A stretch of 64,000 nt of DNA, taken from the NCBI RefSeq assembly GCF_008933165.1, contig NZ_WBVQ01000002.1:1-64000 (forward strand), read 5' to 3'. This document shows, in pieces, positions 44,088-54,009 of the stretch. The notes under the pieces are model-generated. The model ran no database searches and was not told the origin of the DNA. It saw nothing but the letters and a program-made list of their open reading frames with translations. Every line of letters begins with the position of its first letter. Positions within the stretch are counted from its first letter, which is position 1. The DNA is from Phaeocystidibacter marisrubri (GTDB taxonomy: Bacteria; Bacteroidota; Bacteroidia; Flavobacteriales; Schleiferiaceae). Both the position numbers and the translations under genes were made by a program.

Positions 44088-44175
44088 CCCTCCTGCCCTT
44101 CTTCGGACTGAATTGATTTACTTTTGCCTTGTTGAAAGTACAATTGAAGTTCGCTACCAAACATAAATAGATGAC

Positions 44176-44742
44176 ATGTCACAGGTTCTTCACATTAAAA
44201 ACATGGTTTGCCCGAGGTGTATTACCGCGGTGAAGAACGCCTTCACAGAACAGGGACACGACGTGCAAGATGTCGCCCTTGGTGAAGTTGTGCTTAATCA
44301 ACCCCTTTCAAAAACCTCTCGAGACACGGTATCGGAGACCTTGAAAAAACTGGGGTTTGAGCTCTTGGAAGAAGGTCGGTCTAGCCTGGTTTCCAAAATC
44401 AAAACACTCATCATCGACCGCATACATCACAATGAAGAGGAAAGAACGGAGAATTTCTCCACTTACCTCGCCGATCAACTTTCACACGACTATTCCTATC
44501 TAAGTCGACTATTCTCCTCGGTAGAAGGCATCACCATCGAGCGTTTTGTCACTCGCCAAAGGGTGGAGAAAGTCAAGGAATTACTGTTCTACGACGAGCT
44601 TTCCCTCAAAGAAATCGCCTACCGATTGAATTACAGTAGTCCGGCGTACCTATCTACCCAATTTAAAAAGGAGATTGGAATGACGCCAGGTGAATTCAAG
44701 AAACTGCATCGTCCGGGTCATCACCCTCTGGATAGCATTTGA
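44176..44742 (+). CDS. AraC family regulator with N-terminal HMA-like metal domain
   Basis: 188 residues. Residues 1-70 resemble a heavy-metal-associated (HMA) domain with a CPRC metal motif in KNMVCPRCITAVKNAF. Residues about 85-185 are an AraC HTH pair (SYLSRLFSSVEGITIERFVTRQRVEKVKELL; SLKEIAYRLNYSSPAYLSTQFKKEIG). The fusion suggests direct Cu+ sensing by the regulator. It lies 89 bp before copA in the same direction. Confidence 0.85.
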   Translation: MSQVLHIKNMVCPRCITAVKNAFTEQGHDVQDVALGEVVLNQPLSKTSRDTVSETLKKLGFELLEEGRSSLVSKIKTLIIDRIHHNEEERTENFSTYLADQLSHDYSYLSRLFSSVEGITIERFVTRQRVEKVKELLFYDELSLKEIAYRLNYSSPAYLSTQFKKEIGMTPGEFKKLHRPGHHPLDSI

Positions 44743-44831
44743 CGAAATCTTAAAAGTCTTCCACAAAATTCTGTAAAGATTCCACCTTCGTGCCTTTGGA
44801 CATTTGTACCTCAATCAAATGATCCATTGAC

Positions 44832-47060
44832 ATGAACTCAACAGAATCAAATACCATCGTGCGCACCATCCCAGTTACGGGAATGACGTGTGCCGCTTGT
44901 GCCTCAAGTGTGGAGTCGATGTTATCGCACACGGCAGGCATCGTCCGCGCTAGTGTCAATTTTGCCACAAGCTCTGTTCTGGTTGAATACACGCCAGATA
45001 CAGACCCGAAATCCATGCAAAGCGCAGTTCAATCCATCGGCTATGATCTCATCATGGACGAGGAGAATGCGAAAGAAGTGCAAAGAGATGCACAGCATGC
45101 GCATTATGAAAGTGTAAAGCGGAGAACCATCTGGTCGGCTGTCCTCACCACACCGATTTTCAGTATTGGAATGTTCGCCATGCACTGGGAACCGGGTAAG
45201 TGGATCTCCATGGTTCTCTCCATTCCTATCCTCTTCATCTTTGGCAAGAGCTACTTTATTGGCGCATGGAAAAATGCGAAGTATGGAAAAGCAAACATGG
45301 ATACCCTAGTGGCTCTCAGCACTGGAATTGCCTTCCTCTTTAGCGTCTTTAACACCCTCTACCCTTCTTATTGGCTAGAGCGAGGACTGGTTCCTCACGT
45401 GTATTACGAAGCAGCTACGGTAATCATCACTTTTATCACCATGGGGAAATGGATGGAAGAAAAGGCCAAATCCAACACTTCCTCCGCCATCAAAAAGTTG
45501 ATAGGTCTTCAACCCAATACAGTGATCGTAATGAAGGGCGACCAAGAGCGAGAAATCCCCATTAAAGATGTGAAAGTTGGAGATGTCATCCGGGTAAAGC
45601 CAGGAATGAAAGTTCCCTTGGATGGACGTGTTGTTTCAGGAGAATCCTATGTAGACGAAAGTATGATCACCGGGGAACCCATTGCTGTTTTGAAGCGTGA
45701 ATCGAACGATGTGTTTGCAGGAACCGTCAACCAGAAAGGCAGTTTTGAATTTGAGGCAACAAAAATTGGGAGTGAAACGCTACTCGCTCAAATCATTGAG
45801 ATGGTAGAACGTGCTCAAGGTAGTAAGGCTCCTGTTCAAAAGGTAGTAGACCGCGTGGCTGCCATTTTTGTACCGACCGTAATTTCCATTGCCATCCTCA
45901 CCTTCGCTATTTGGATGATTTGGGGAGGCGAAAATGCCTTCACTCACGCGCTTCTCACATCTGTCACCGTTCTAGTGATCGCGTGTCCGTGTGCTTTAGG
46001 ACTTGCCACGCCAACAGCCATCATGGTGGGTATGGGAAAAGGGGCCGATCATCAGATTCTCATTCGCGATGCCGAAAGTTTAGAACTCGCTCACAAAGTA
46101 GATGTCGTGGTACTAGATAAAACGGGAACCATCACCGAGGGTAAGCCCAGCATTAGCGGAATGTATTGGATTGATAACCAACAGGAAGAAACGTGGAAGT
46201 CCATCTTACTTGCCATGGAGGAAAAGTCGGAGCACCCCTTAGCTGAAGCCATCACGAACCAATTAATGGAGGAAGGGAACTCGAGAGCATCTCTGAGCCA
46301 ATTCGAAAGCATCACGGGAAAAGGTGTTCGGGCAACAACAAGTGCTGGGCATCTCTATTACGTGGGTAATAAGAAATTGATGGAGGAGAATAAAGTCACT
46401 CTGTCTGAAGAGATTCTACACTTGGCCGTGCAGTGGAGCGATGAAGCTCAAACGGTCATCTACTTCGCCAACGAGCAACGTGTTGTGGGATTAATTGGAA
46501 TCACCGACCGTGTGAAATCTACCTCAAAGCAGGCTGTCGAAAAACTCCTAGCGAGAAACATCGAAGTACACATTCTTACCGGGGATAATCTCGAAACGGC
46601 TCGTGCGGTAGCTCATAATGTGGGAGTTAAGCACTATCGCGGAGAAATGCTGCCTTCGGAAAAGGCCAACTACATTCAAGACCTACAGCAATCCGGTAAG
46701 ACCGTTGCTATGATTGGTGACGGCATCAATGATAGTCAGGCTCTAGCCCAAGCCGATGTAAGCATTGCCATGGCAACGGGTTCGGACATTGCAATGGACG
46801 TTGCAAAAATCACCTTGATGTCGTCCGACCTCGCCTCGGTTCCAAAAGCGCTGAATTTGTCGAAGAAGACCGTTTTGGGGATCCGTCAAAACCTCTTCTG
46901 GGCCTTCATCTATAACATTATTGGCATTCCTCTCGCGGCGGGTATTCTCTACCCTTTCAACGGTTTCCTCTTAAACCCTATGATTGCGGGTGCTGCTATG
47001 GCCTTCAGCTCCGTTTCGGTGGTACTCAACAGTTTGAGATTGCGCTCGGCCCGCATTTAA
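44832..47060 (+). CDS. copA: copper-translocating P1B-type ATPase (CopA)
   Basis: 742 residues. A single N-terminal HMA domain carries GMTCAAC (C20, C23). The transmembrane metal site is the CPC in VIACPCALGLATPTA (about 386-388), the phosphorylation site DKTGT starts at D429, and the hinge is GDGINDSQALAQADV. The CPC motif and the KAPVQK region are of the Cu+ exporter type. Exports Cu+ from the cytoplasm. ATG 44832 gives a short N-terminal tail before the HMA domain. Confidence 0.95.
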   Translation: MNSTESNTIVRTIPVTGMTCAACASSVESMLSHTAGIVRASVNFATSSVLVEYTPDTDPKSMQSAVQSIGYDLIMDEENAKEVQRDAQHAHYESVKRRTIWSAVLTTPIFSIGMFAMHWEPGKWISMVLSIPILFIFGKSYFIGAWKNAKYGKANMDTLVALSTGIAFLFSVFNTLYPSYWLERGLVPHVYYEAATVIITFITMGKWMEEKAKSNTSSAIKKLIGLQPNTVIVMKGDQEREIPIKDVKVGDVIRVKPGMKVPLDGRVVSGESYVDESMITGEPIAVLKRESNDVFAGTVNQKGSFEFEATKIGSETLLAQIIEMVERAQGSKAPVQKVVDRVAAIFVPTVISIAILTFAIWMIWGGENAFTHALLTSVTVLVIACPCALGLATPTAIMVGMGKGADHQILIRDAESLELAHKVDVVVLDKTGTITEGKPSISGMYWIDNQQEETWKSILLAMEEKSEHPLAEAITNQLMEEGNSRASLSQFESITGKGVRATTSAGHLYYVGNKKLMEENKVTLSEEILHLAVQWSDEAQTVIYFANEQRVVGLIGITDRVKSTSKQAVEKLLARNIEVHILTGDNLETARAVAHNVGVKHYRGEMLPSEKANYIQDLQQSGKTVAMIGDGINDSQALAQADVSIAMATGSDIAMDVAKITLMSSDLASVPKALNLSKKTVLGIRQNLFWAFIYNIIGIPLAAGILYPFNGFLLNPMIAGAAMAFSSVSVVLNSLRLRSARI

Positions 47061-47154
47061 CACGAACCAAAAATCTTGAAGGATTGCGTCAAAATACTAT
47101 AAAAGTTAGGCGAGCCTCTCCTTCTACTTTTGATCATCATTAAACAACAAAGTC

Positions 47155-47364
47155 ATGAACGAATTCAAATTCAATACAACCATCAAATGTGCAGGCTGCA
47201 TCGAAAAAGTAAAACCCTCTCTCGATGGACTCGAAGGTGTTGAATCTTGGGAAGTAGATATTCTCAACCCTAAAAAACCACTCACGGTGAAAACAGGAAC
47301 CGCAACGTCTGAACAGATTGTTCGAGCCGTTCAAGGGGCGGGGTTTGAGATTGAAAGGGTGTAA
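47155..47364 (+). CDS. heavy-metal-associated domain protein, copper chaperone-like
   Basis: 69 residues covering one HMA fold: strand FKFNTTIKCAGC with C-x-x-C (KCAGC), helix IEKVKPSLDGLEGV and strands EVDIL and LTVKTG. Resembles CopZ/Atx1 chaperones that hand Cu+ to CopA, though the motif KCAGC differs from the usual MxCxxC. Probably co-regulated with copA, 94 bp downstream. Confidence 0.85.
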   Translation: MNEFKFNTTIKCAGCIEKVKPSLDGLEGVESWEVDILNPKKPLTVKTGTATSEQIVRAVQGAGFEIERV

Positions 47365-47462
47365 AGTACGGAGTGCTACTTAATAAGTTGAAGGGAGCTT
47401 AATGGTTGTGAGCGTTGGATTGGGAATCAGACATTAGAAGCTCGTTACTCGACGCCAACAAC

Positions 47463-48464
47463 CTAAAGCTCCCTCATCACCTCCGCAAACAACCGGAAAG
47501 ACTTCAATCGATCTTCTAGACCATAAACATTGGAAACTGCGATTAACTCATCCACTCGGGTTTCTTCCACAAATTCCCGAACCTGCGTTCGGACCGTTTC
47601 TACACTTCCCACAAAGGAAAACTTGAGCATTTGGTGTAGCGCTGGATGTTGAAGCGCCTGTTGTAAGTCGGCGGTGAGTTCTGTTGGAGGCTGCAAAGCA
47701 CCTCTGGAACCAGAGAGCAAACCAATAAACATTCGAATAGTAGAAGTGAATAATCTTTCTGCTTCTTCGTCGGTGTCTGCAACAATCACATTGACACCCG
47801 CCATCGTGTAGGGAGCCGCCGTGGTGTCAGATGGTTGAAACTCGTCCCGATAAATTCGCAGGGCGTTGAACAAGTGAGTAGATGCAAAGTGACTGGCGAA
47901 AGCATACGGCAATCCCTTACTAGCCGCCAAGTGCGCGCTATCTGTAGAAGAGCCCAATAAGTAGATTGGCACATCCAGACCTTCGGCAATCGGAACTCTC
48001 ACCTTTGCCGATTGATTCTCCATCGAAAAATACTGTTGAATCTTTTCTATTTCTCCTGGAAAGGAATGCGCAGCTTCCATAAAATCAGAACGGATAGCTC
48101 TTGCCGTTTCCTGATCCGTACCAGGAGCTCTCCCCAAGCCCAAATCAATTCGATTGGGATAGAGATGAGCTAGAGTCGCCAGCTGTTCTGCCACAATAAG
48201 CGGCGAGTGGTTTGGCAACATAATCCCTCCCGAACCCACTCGAATAGACTGGGTATTCTCCGCCACATACCCCATCAACAAAGACGTGGCATTGCTTCCA
48301 ATATTCTCAGAATTGTGATGCTCCGCAAACCAAATCCGTTTGTAGTTGAGCTTTTCTGCTTCCTTAGCAACCGCAAGTGCATTGTGCAACGTTTGCTGCA
48401 CCGACTCTCCCTTAGATATTATAGCCAGCTCTAAAATGGAATAGGCTATTCTTTTGTTCTCCAT
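47463..48464 (-). CDS. LLM class flavin-dependent oxidoreductase
   Basis: 333 residues from ATG 48464 (MENKRIAYSILELA); Met1 at 48476 is possible. A luciferase-like TIM-barrel: RIWFAEHHNSENIGSNATSLLMG, IRVGSGGIMLPNHSPL and IDLGLGRAPGTD are the family's FMN-site elements. Probable FMNH2-dependent monooxygenase with unknown substrate. Standalone, converging with the copper locus. Confidence 0.9.
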   Translation of the reverse strand: MENKRIAYSILELAIISKGESVQQTLHNALAVAKEAEKLNYKRIWFAEHHNSENIGSNATSLLMGYVAENTQSIRVGSGGIMLPNHSPLIVAEQLATLAHLYPNRIDLGLGRAPGTDQETARAIRSDFMEAAHSFPGEIEKIQQYFSMENQSAKVRVPIAEGLDVPIYLLGSSTDSAHLAASKGLPYAFASHFASTHLFNALRIYRDEFQPSDTTAAPYTMAGVNVIVADTDEEAERLFTSTIRMFIGLLSGSRGALQPPTELTADLQQALQHPALHQMLKFSFVGSVETVRTQVREFVEETRVDELIAVSNVYGLEDRLKSFRLFAEVMREL

Positions 48465-48616
48465 GATCAATTTCAAATGGAGTTAACAGTTGACCCCTAT
48501 GGTTTAGTTCAAAGGATTGGGAAATGTTTGTGGGAGGGGTGAGATGTGAGCAATGATTGATGAGACTCGAGATGGAAAGTCGATTGAATTACATCAATCG
48601 CATTCCATGAATGTTT

Positions 48617-49258
48617 CTATTCCTCCTCAAAAAAGGGAAACTCTCGCTCATATATATAGTCTTCCAAGGTAGGATCTTGTGGATTGAGATTCCTTCTGTT
48701 CAATTGCTCCGTGAGATTCAAAATGTCTTCCTGAAGTGTTTCAGGTAAATCTACTTGATCACTTTTCACAAATTCCTTCAGTCGTCTCATCAGCAAAACA
48801 AAATCATCAACCACCCCATAAATATGATTCCCGGCATACGCACACATCTTTGGAAAATGTCGCTTTTGTGCAGTAATGTAAACGTCAGCTCCATCCGCAT
48901 ATCCATTCATATCTGGGCTGTATTCTACATTTACCGCAGCTACGGCAAACAAATGTGTAATCATAGCAAACTGATGTGCACGGAGCGTCTTTTTGAAAAC
49001 GGAATCTGTGGCTACCTGTTCTTCCCAAGAATATTCATGCTGATCAAGCCGAATGACTGAATCGCCATCCAGACGATAGAATGTCAACCTATCCCTCATA
49101 TCAAGCAATGCGGGGATCAATTGGTAAGAGGCTAGAACATCTACAGAATCTTCTATGGGGATTTTAGGCCTATCCCTATTACATGGCGCAAAATACTGCT
49201 GACTAAAGGCCGATAAGCCGTACAAGGAAGCGAGAACTGTTACGAGAACACGAAGCAT
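48617..49258 (-). CDS. secreted protein of unknown function
   Basis: 213 residues. Signal peptide MLRVLVTVLASLYGLSAFS-QQ (about 1-19). The mature part is alpha/beta, with PCNRD near the start and a helical acidic C-terminus. No lipobox and no sorting domain. Not recognised. Divergent from the outer-membrane protein gene at 49394. Confidence 0.55.
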   Translation of the reverse strand: MLRVLVTVLASLYGLSAFSQQYFAPCNRDRPKIPIEDSVDVLASYQLIPALLDMRDRLTFYRLDGDSVIRLDQHEYSWEEQVATDSVFKKTLRAHQFAMITHLFAVAAVNVEYSPDMNGYADGADVYITAQKRHFPKMCAYAGNHIYGVVDDFVLLMRRLKEFVKSDQVDLPETLQEDILNLTEQLNRRNLNPQDPTLEDYIYEREFPFFEEE

Positions 49259-49393
49259 TGAGAGAACTTTAAGCGCTTTAAATTAAGTAATTCTGAATCC
49301 AATGGTGACATATCCCACCATGAAGTAAGGACAGTAAATACATGAATTGAGTAACTTCCCACCCAATTTAAGTTGATTCTATACTCTCTTTCG

Positions 49394-50413
49394 ATGCGCT
49401 GTAAAACCTTTACTCTCTTTGTCTTCGTCCTCCTTTGCTCCACTCAACTTTGGTCTCAAGCTAAAATTGATTTTGACTTCAGCGATTCTCGCCAAATTGA
49501 CAGCTCCGGGTATGAGGCTCCATTTGTCGTTCATGGAATGGGAGCAGAACGGTACAATGATGTTCTTCAATTGTACTCTTCGGAGTATCAATTTCCCAAG
49601 TACAACCACTTTTTCCTAGTCAGTTTATCTGCACCATGCGACCTTTTTCCTCAAGTTTCACTCTCATATCACGGAACATATAAGGAGAAGATGATCTATT
49701 TCGCAGAACTAGCCCCAATGCGACTAATCGAAAACGGGCTGTACTTTTACCCTGATTTAGAACTGAATTTTGGGTACAATTTGAGGTTTTGGGAATCGGT
49801 TAAACACAGGAGATTGGGTAAGTTTTCCTGGGAAGAAAGAAAAAGCGCTGTTCTACGACCAAATGTGATAACCAAATATTCCGTTGGGCCACGAATTGGT
49901 TTCCGTCTAGACTCCTACAACGGAGCCCCTCCTTATAATTCTAGGTTATACAATCGAATAAAAGCACTAAACGCCGACTTCCTGGGTGTTCATTCCTATA
50001 ATATGACCATCGGACTTCAAATCACCTCAACGTATGGAGCAAATGGGTTTATACAAAAGAAACGCGTATCCATGTCGAGATCCAAACAACATCGATATTT
50101 CATAGACATGGAGGTTCCCCTCTACGCACGATACATTATTCAAAACCCAGATGTTGTTCCTGAATCAATAAACACCAAAGTCTCTCTTAGCCATAGACGT
50201 TTAGTGGGTGTCCGAATTGGATGGGAAGAAATCATTTCCAGTGAGTACCGCAAGATAAATGGCGAATACAAGAGTTATGGGTATCTATATCGATTTGGAG
50301 TAGGTCTCCATGTATCCCCGAGAACATCGAATGAATCGAACATTGGTGAAACTGGAGATGAAACTACCTCAATCCTCTATTTAAAACTGGGTATAGGCTT
50401 TAAACCGAAATAG
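49394..50413 (+). CDS. putative outer-membrane protein
   Basis: 339 residues from ATG 49394 (MRCKTFTLFVFVLLCSTQLWS-Q), a normal signal peptide. The body alternates amphipathic strands (GLYFYPDLELNFGYNLRFW, SYNMTIGLQITSTYGANG, GYLYRFGVGLHVSP, ILYLKLGIGFKPK), consistent with a beta-barrel ending in an aromatic/hydrophobic strand. Function unknown. Confidence 0.6.
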   Translation: MRCKTFTLFVFVLLCSTQLWSQAKIDFDFSDSRQIDSSGYEAPFVVHGMGAERYNDVLQLYSSEYQFPKYNHFFLVSLSAPCDLFPQVSLSYHGTYKEKMIYFAELAPMRLIENGLYFYPDLELNFGYNLRFWESVKHRRLGKFSWEERKSAVLRPNVITKYSVGPRIGFRLDSYNGAPPYNSRLYNRIKALNADFLGVHSYNMTIGLQITSTYGANGFIQKKRVSMSRSKQHRYFIDMEVPLYARYIIQNPDVVPESINTKVSLSHRRLVGVRIGWEEIISSEYRKINGEYKSYGYLYRFGVGLHVSPRTSNESNIGETGDETTSILYLKLGIGFKPK

Positions 50414-50700
50414 TCGCTAGTATTCTGGCGCCAGCCTCACATCACCCGTCATCCATCATCCAACCCCGTAAACCTCTAAAACCCATCAAACCCATCAAAC
50501 CCATCAAACCCAAAACATACTCCCCATCACCACGCGAAAGGATTCGCGCGGTAGGTCTGGACTCCTGTCATCCATCACCTGTCATCCGTCATCCATCATC
50601 CATCATCCGTCATCCACCATCCGTCATCCGTCATCCAACCCCGTAAACCTCTAAAACACCGTAAACCCCCAAAACCTATTAACCCCACTAAACCTCCCCC
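50414..50700. repeat. intergenic repeat cluster with palindrome copy
   Basis: No gene. Contains runs of catcc-type heptamers (catccgtcatccatc), triplicated cccatcaaa, the phrase cctctaaaac and one copy of the cgcgaaaggattcgcg palindrome at about 50533-50548. The same elements recur at 51454-52230 and 62212-62990. Confidence 0.8.
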
Positions 50701-51453
50701 ATGAACCTCCAACTCACCCTATACCTCTCCTTCCTTCTACTCGCAACTGTGAGTTGTGGCATCGTGAAAACGGAAAATTTAGAAGATGATGTACGATCTC
50801 GAATCATTGATGATCTACGATTTGCAACATCCACATCTGAACGACGTGACTCGCTTCGATTGAACGGTGTGTATGCCATTTCCCTTCAGGGTCAAGGTGG
50901 TAATTCAGATTCACTTGTCCAACCTGTTCAATTCTTGCCGAACGGCCTGATCATCCGAGATGAAGGATCGTACGTGAATAAACAAAAGTATGTGAGCCAT
51001 TGGCGTGAATTACAGGAACGCATACATTCTGAACACCCCAATGCCGACGATATTTTCTGTGGCTTCTATTATCTTAAAAACGGTATCGTTCACGCTTGGA
51101 TTCCCCTTTACTACCATCGGACGCGCGTATCGTGGAGCGAAGTGGTACTCACGCATTTTGAGGGTGAGTGGATAGACGAGAACACCATTGCAAACTGGCG
51201 ATTGTCCGAACCCTTCATCCTTCCCAAAGACTGGCCCGAAGAGGGAGAAGAACACCGTGAACCCAACCCAATGTATCCAACAGAATCAAGAGCCTACTAC
51301 AATTATCAAAGATGGGAAGAACTACAAACTCCTGTAAATCTAGTATTCCATTCTCTCCCCAACCCCAAAACTAGTCATAGGTACAATTTTGTAAAACTGA
51401 GTGAATACCTCAACATTGAGATTATTCAACCTAATGCCTCATCGGATAAATAA
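50701..51453 (+). CDS. lipoprotein of unknown function
   Basis: 250 residues. The N-terminus MNLQLTLYLSFLLLATVSCG has a lipobox LATVSC, with lipidated C19. The rest is alpha/beta with tryptophan-rich stretches (VSHWRELQERI, GIVHAWIPLYYH, NTIANWRLSEPF). Probably periplasmic or surface-anchored; family not recognised. Framed on both sides by the palindromic intergenic repeats. Confidence 0.75.
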   Translation: MNLQLTLYLSFLLLATVSCGIVKTENLEDDVRSRIIDDLRFATSTSERRDSLRLNGVYAISLQGQGGNSDSLVQPVQFLPNGLIIRDEGSYVNKQKYVSHWRELQERIHSEHPNADDIFCGFYYLKNGIVHAWIPLYYHRTRVSWSEVVLTHFEGEWIDENTIANWRLSEPFILPKDWPEEGEEHREPNPMYPTESRAYYNYQRWEELQTPVNLVFHSLPNPKTSHRYNFVKLSEYLNIEIIQPNASSDK

Positions 51454-52232
51454 ACTCGGTCTTACCTTTTTATGACTCAAGACATCGGGTGTCGAACTTC
51501 AGGCATTCAGCACCCATTACCTTCATTGACCACGCGAAAGGATTCGCGCGGTAGATAGGAGTTTTAGAAGTTTGAGGGGTTTCAGGTGTTTCAGGTGTTT
51601 CAGGGGGTTATAGGGGATAATGGACTGTAGAAATGGTTTCCCAGTCACCCATCACCTGTCCTAAGTCTTCCGTCCACTGTCACTTGACAACCTACACCTT
51701 CAACAACCACGCGAAAGGATTCGCGCGGTAGATAGGGGTTTCAGGGGTTTCAGGGGTTTCAGGTGTTTCAGGGGGTTATAGGGGAGAATGGACTGTAGAA
51801 ATGGTTTCCCAGTCACCCATCACCTGTCCTCAGTCTTCCGTCCTCCGTCACTTGACAACCTACACCTTTAACAACCACGCGAAAGGATTCGCGCGGTAGG
51901 TCTGGACTCCTGTCATCCGTCATCCACCATCCGTCACCCAACCTCTAATACGCCTTAAACCTCTTAAACCCATCAAACCCAAAACATACTCCCCATCACC
52001 ACGCGAAAGGATTCTCGCGGTAGGACTGGACTCCTGTCATCCATCACCCACCATCTGTCATCTGCCTTCTGCCATCTGCCTTCTGTCATCCACCATCCGT
52101 CATCCAACCCCGTAAACCTCTAAAACACCTTAAACCCCTAAAACCAAGTAAACCTCCCCCCCTTTCTTCACATTTTTTTTTGCGAACCAAGCGCCAAAGC
52201 GCATATCTTGCACTCCCCTTCAAAAACACAAC
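51454..52232. repeat. intergenic repeat cluster with four palindrome copies
   Basis: No gene on either strand. The cgcgaaaggattcgcg-type core occurs near 51535, 51712, 51880 and 52004 (the last as cgcgaaaggattctcg). The stretch 51535-51880 is two near-identical tandem units of about 170 bp, with ggtttcagg runs inside them. The remainder is catcc-type heptamers and cctctaaaac phrases. Confidence 0.85.
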
Positions 52233-52685
52233 ATGCTAATTGATTCATTGCATACTTTTCTCGTTTCTGTCTCACCCTTCGGTGAAGCGAGAGTAGGCAT
52301 CCCCTTGGGAGTGGTAAAAGGCCTTCATCCCGGGGTGGCTTTTGCCGTTGGACTAATTGGTAACTTACTCATCTACCCTATTTTTAATGGACTAATCTCC
52401 AAGTTTGACCATAAACTCTGGAAGCATAAGCGCTATCGTAAACACAGCGTAAAAATGATGCGTCGTGCAAAATCTCAAGTAGGCACGAAAATCCAGAAAT
52501 ATGGTTTTTGGGGATTGATGGTATTTGTGATGATTCCTCTACCCGTTACAGGTGCTTATATGGGAGTGATTGCCGCTCGTGTTTTGAGCATCAATCCGAG
52601 CTCTGCCTTCAAAGCCATCAGCTTGGGAGTCACCATTTCATGTACCATTATCGGGGTAGTAAGTTACGCGGGTACGATGGTGTAA
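52233..52685 (+). CDS. small multidrug export family protein (COG2426-like)
   Basis: 150 residues. The N-terminus contains SPFGEARVGIPLGVVKG, the family signature, followed by membrane helices at about 30-55, 88-112 and 120-148, including MVFVMIPLPVTGAYMGVIAAR. The middle 60-80 is very basic (HKLWKHKRYRKHSVKMMRR). The family is named for small multidrug export but substrates are unclear. Confidence 0.8.
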   Translation: MLIDSLHTFLVSVSPFGEARVGIPLGVVKGLHPGVAFAVGLIGNLLIYPIFNGLISKFDHKLWKHKRYRKHSVKMMRRAKSQVGTKIQKYGFWGLMVFVMIPLPVTGAYMGVIAARVLSINPSSAFKAISLGVTISCTIIGVVSYAGTMV

Positions 52686-52793
52686 AATCCTCGCCCATTC
52701 CCTATTTTCCTGTTGACCTTTCTACTTGAAGCTGAAACGAACTTCATGGCGATCTCTATTCTTCAATAGTGTTCGCTACCCTTCACGAATCCT

Positions 52794-53528
52794 TCAATCT
52801 AGGAATACGGCCTTGAAGAGGGTAACCGTACCGATCATCAAGATGAGAAAAAGTGAAATGCGCTTGAATTTCTGTTGAGGAATGCGGACAAGTATTTTCT
52901 TGCCGATCATCGTTCCAATAATGCCAATCAACACTAAAAATGGGAGATAAATAGCATCGTGTGCATGGATGTATCCATTGGCGTAATACACGAAAGTCCG
53001 GGAAAAATCAATCATAAAATCGATAACAGCGGACGTGGCTATAAACGTGCTTTTCTCCAGGTTAAAGGCTGCCATGGTGAGTCCGCGAATAGCTCCACCT
53101 GTCCCGAGGAGTCCGGCAGAAAACCCCGACAGCACTCCACCTGTCACCGCATTCGCGTTGCTTGCCCGAATGACCCATCTTGGCAAAAGCAGAAAGATGG
53201 CACTTAACCCGATCAAAAACACGCCCAATACGGCTTCGAGATAGTCTGTGTTGAGGTACTTCGACAACCACCCACCGAGTACGACAAAAAGAACCGAAGG
53301 CACACCGATGTAAAGTAATAGTCGCTTATCTAACCCTTTCTTAAAGAGTACGATTTTACTGAGGTTACTCGACAAGTGATAAATGGCCGTAAGCCCCAAA
53401 ACCGATTGAAAATCAAAGTAGAAATTGGCAATGGGAACGAAAAACACAGAGGAGCCGAAGCCACCAATGGTTCCAACCACCTCCGCTAAAAGCGCCAAGA
53501 GCAAAAATATGAGACTGGTGTTTTTCAT
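52794..53528 (-). CDS. TauE/SafE (TSUP) family permease
   Basis: 244 residues with about eight membrane helices in two halves. The N-terminal GTIGGFGSSVFFVPI and the second-half repeat GGVLSGFSAGLLGTGGAIRG are the duplicated TSUP signatures. Family members export sulfite, sulfoacetate or related anions. Substrate not predictable here. Confidence 0.88.
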   Translation of the reverse strand: MKNTSLIFLLLALLAEVVGTIGGFGSSVFFVPIANFYFDFQSVLGLTAIYHLSSNLSKIVLFKKGLDKRLLLYIGVPSVLFVVLGGWLSKYLNTDYLEAVLGVFLIGLSAIFLLLPRWVIRASNANAVTGGVLSGFSAGLLGTGGAIRGLTMAAFNLEKSTFIATSAVIDFMIDFSRTFVYYANGYIHAHDAIYLPFLVLIGIIGTMIGKKILVRIPQQKFKRISLFLILMIGTVTLFKAVFLD

Positions 53529-53555
53529 GGCCTGCGTGCTGGGGGAAAGTACGAC

Positions 53556-54005
53556 TTATTCCGCCCCAGAACCATGATATTTCCACATCCAAGCATCTCC
53601 AATTTCATCATCCTGAACAACCTCAACTTTGCGGAATCCATTCTTCTCGAGGATATGAGTGGAAGGGTTGATTTCAGGAGCGGTCTTAGCTGTGATCGTC
53701 ACACTTGGATCTGCCTCTACAGCGATCCTTACGATCTCCTTACAACCGAATGAGGCTACGCCTTTTCCTTCGTGATCAGGAGATGTCCAGTATGCAATCT
53801 CTACTGTGTGATCCACAGGCGCTTTTGTGAAACTCACCGTTCCTAGCACTTCACCATCATCCACTATCAAATAAGCCACCCAAGGAAACTGAAAACCCGT
53901 TTCGACGTAATACTCAGCATAGATACTCAACAGTTGCTGCGCGTATTCCGATTGAAAAAGAGGGTCTGATGCATTCTCATTTTGTTGCAAAACACGTAAT
54001 TCCAT
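53556..54005 (-). CDS. GNAT family N-acetyltransferase
   Basis: 149 residues from Met at 54005 (MELRVLQQNENA); longer starts at 54029 or 54038 would overlap the CDF gene. The GNAT fold is indicated by VAYLIVDDGEVLGTVSF, VEIAYWTSPDHEGKGVASFGC (acetyl-CoA loop, here with G-K-G-V-A) and the C-terminal HILEKNGFRKV. Substrate unknown. Follows the CDF transporter, likely same transcript. Confidence 0.85.
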   Translation of the reverse strand: MELRVLQQNENASDPLFQSEYAQQLLSIYAEYYVETGFQFPWVAYLIVDDGEVLGTVSFTKAPVDHTVEIAYWTSPDHEGKGVASFGCKEIVRIAVEADPSVTITAKTAPEINPSTHILEKNGFRKVEVVQDDEIGDAWMWKYHGSGAE

Positions 54006-54009
54006 AGGA

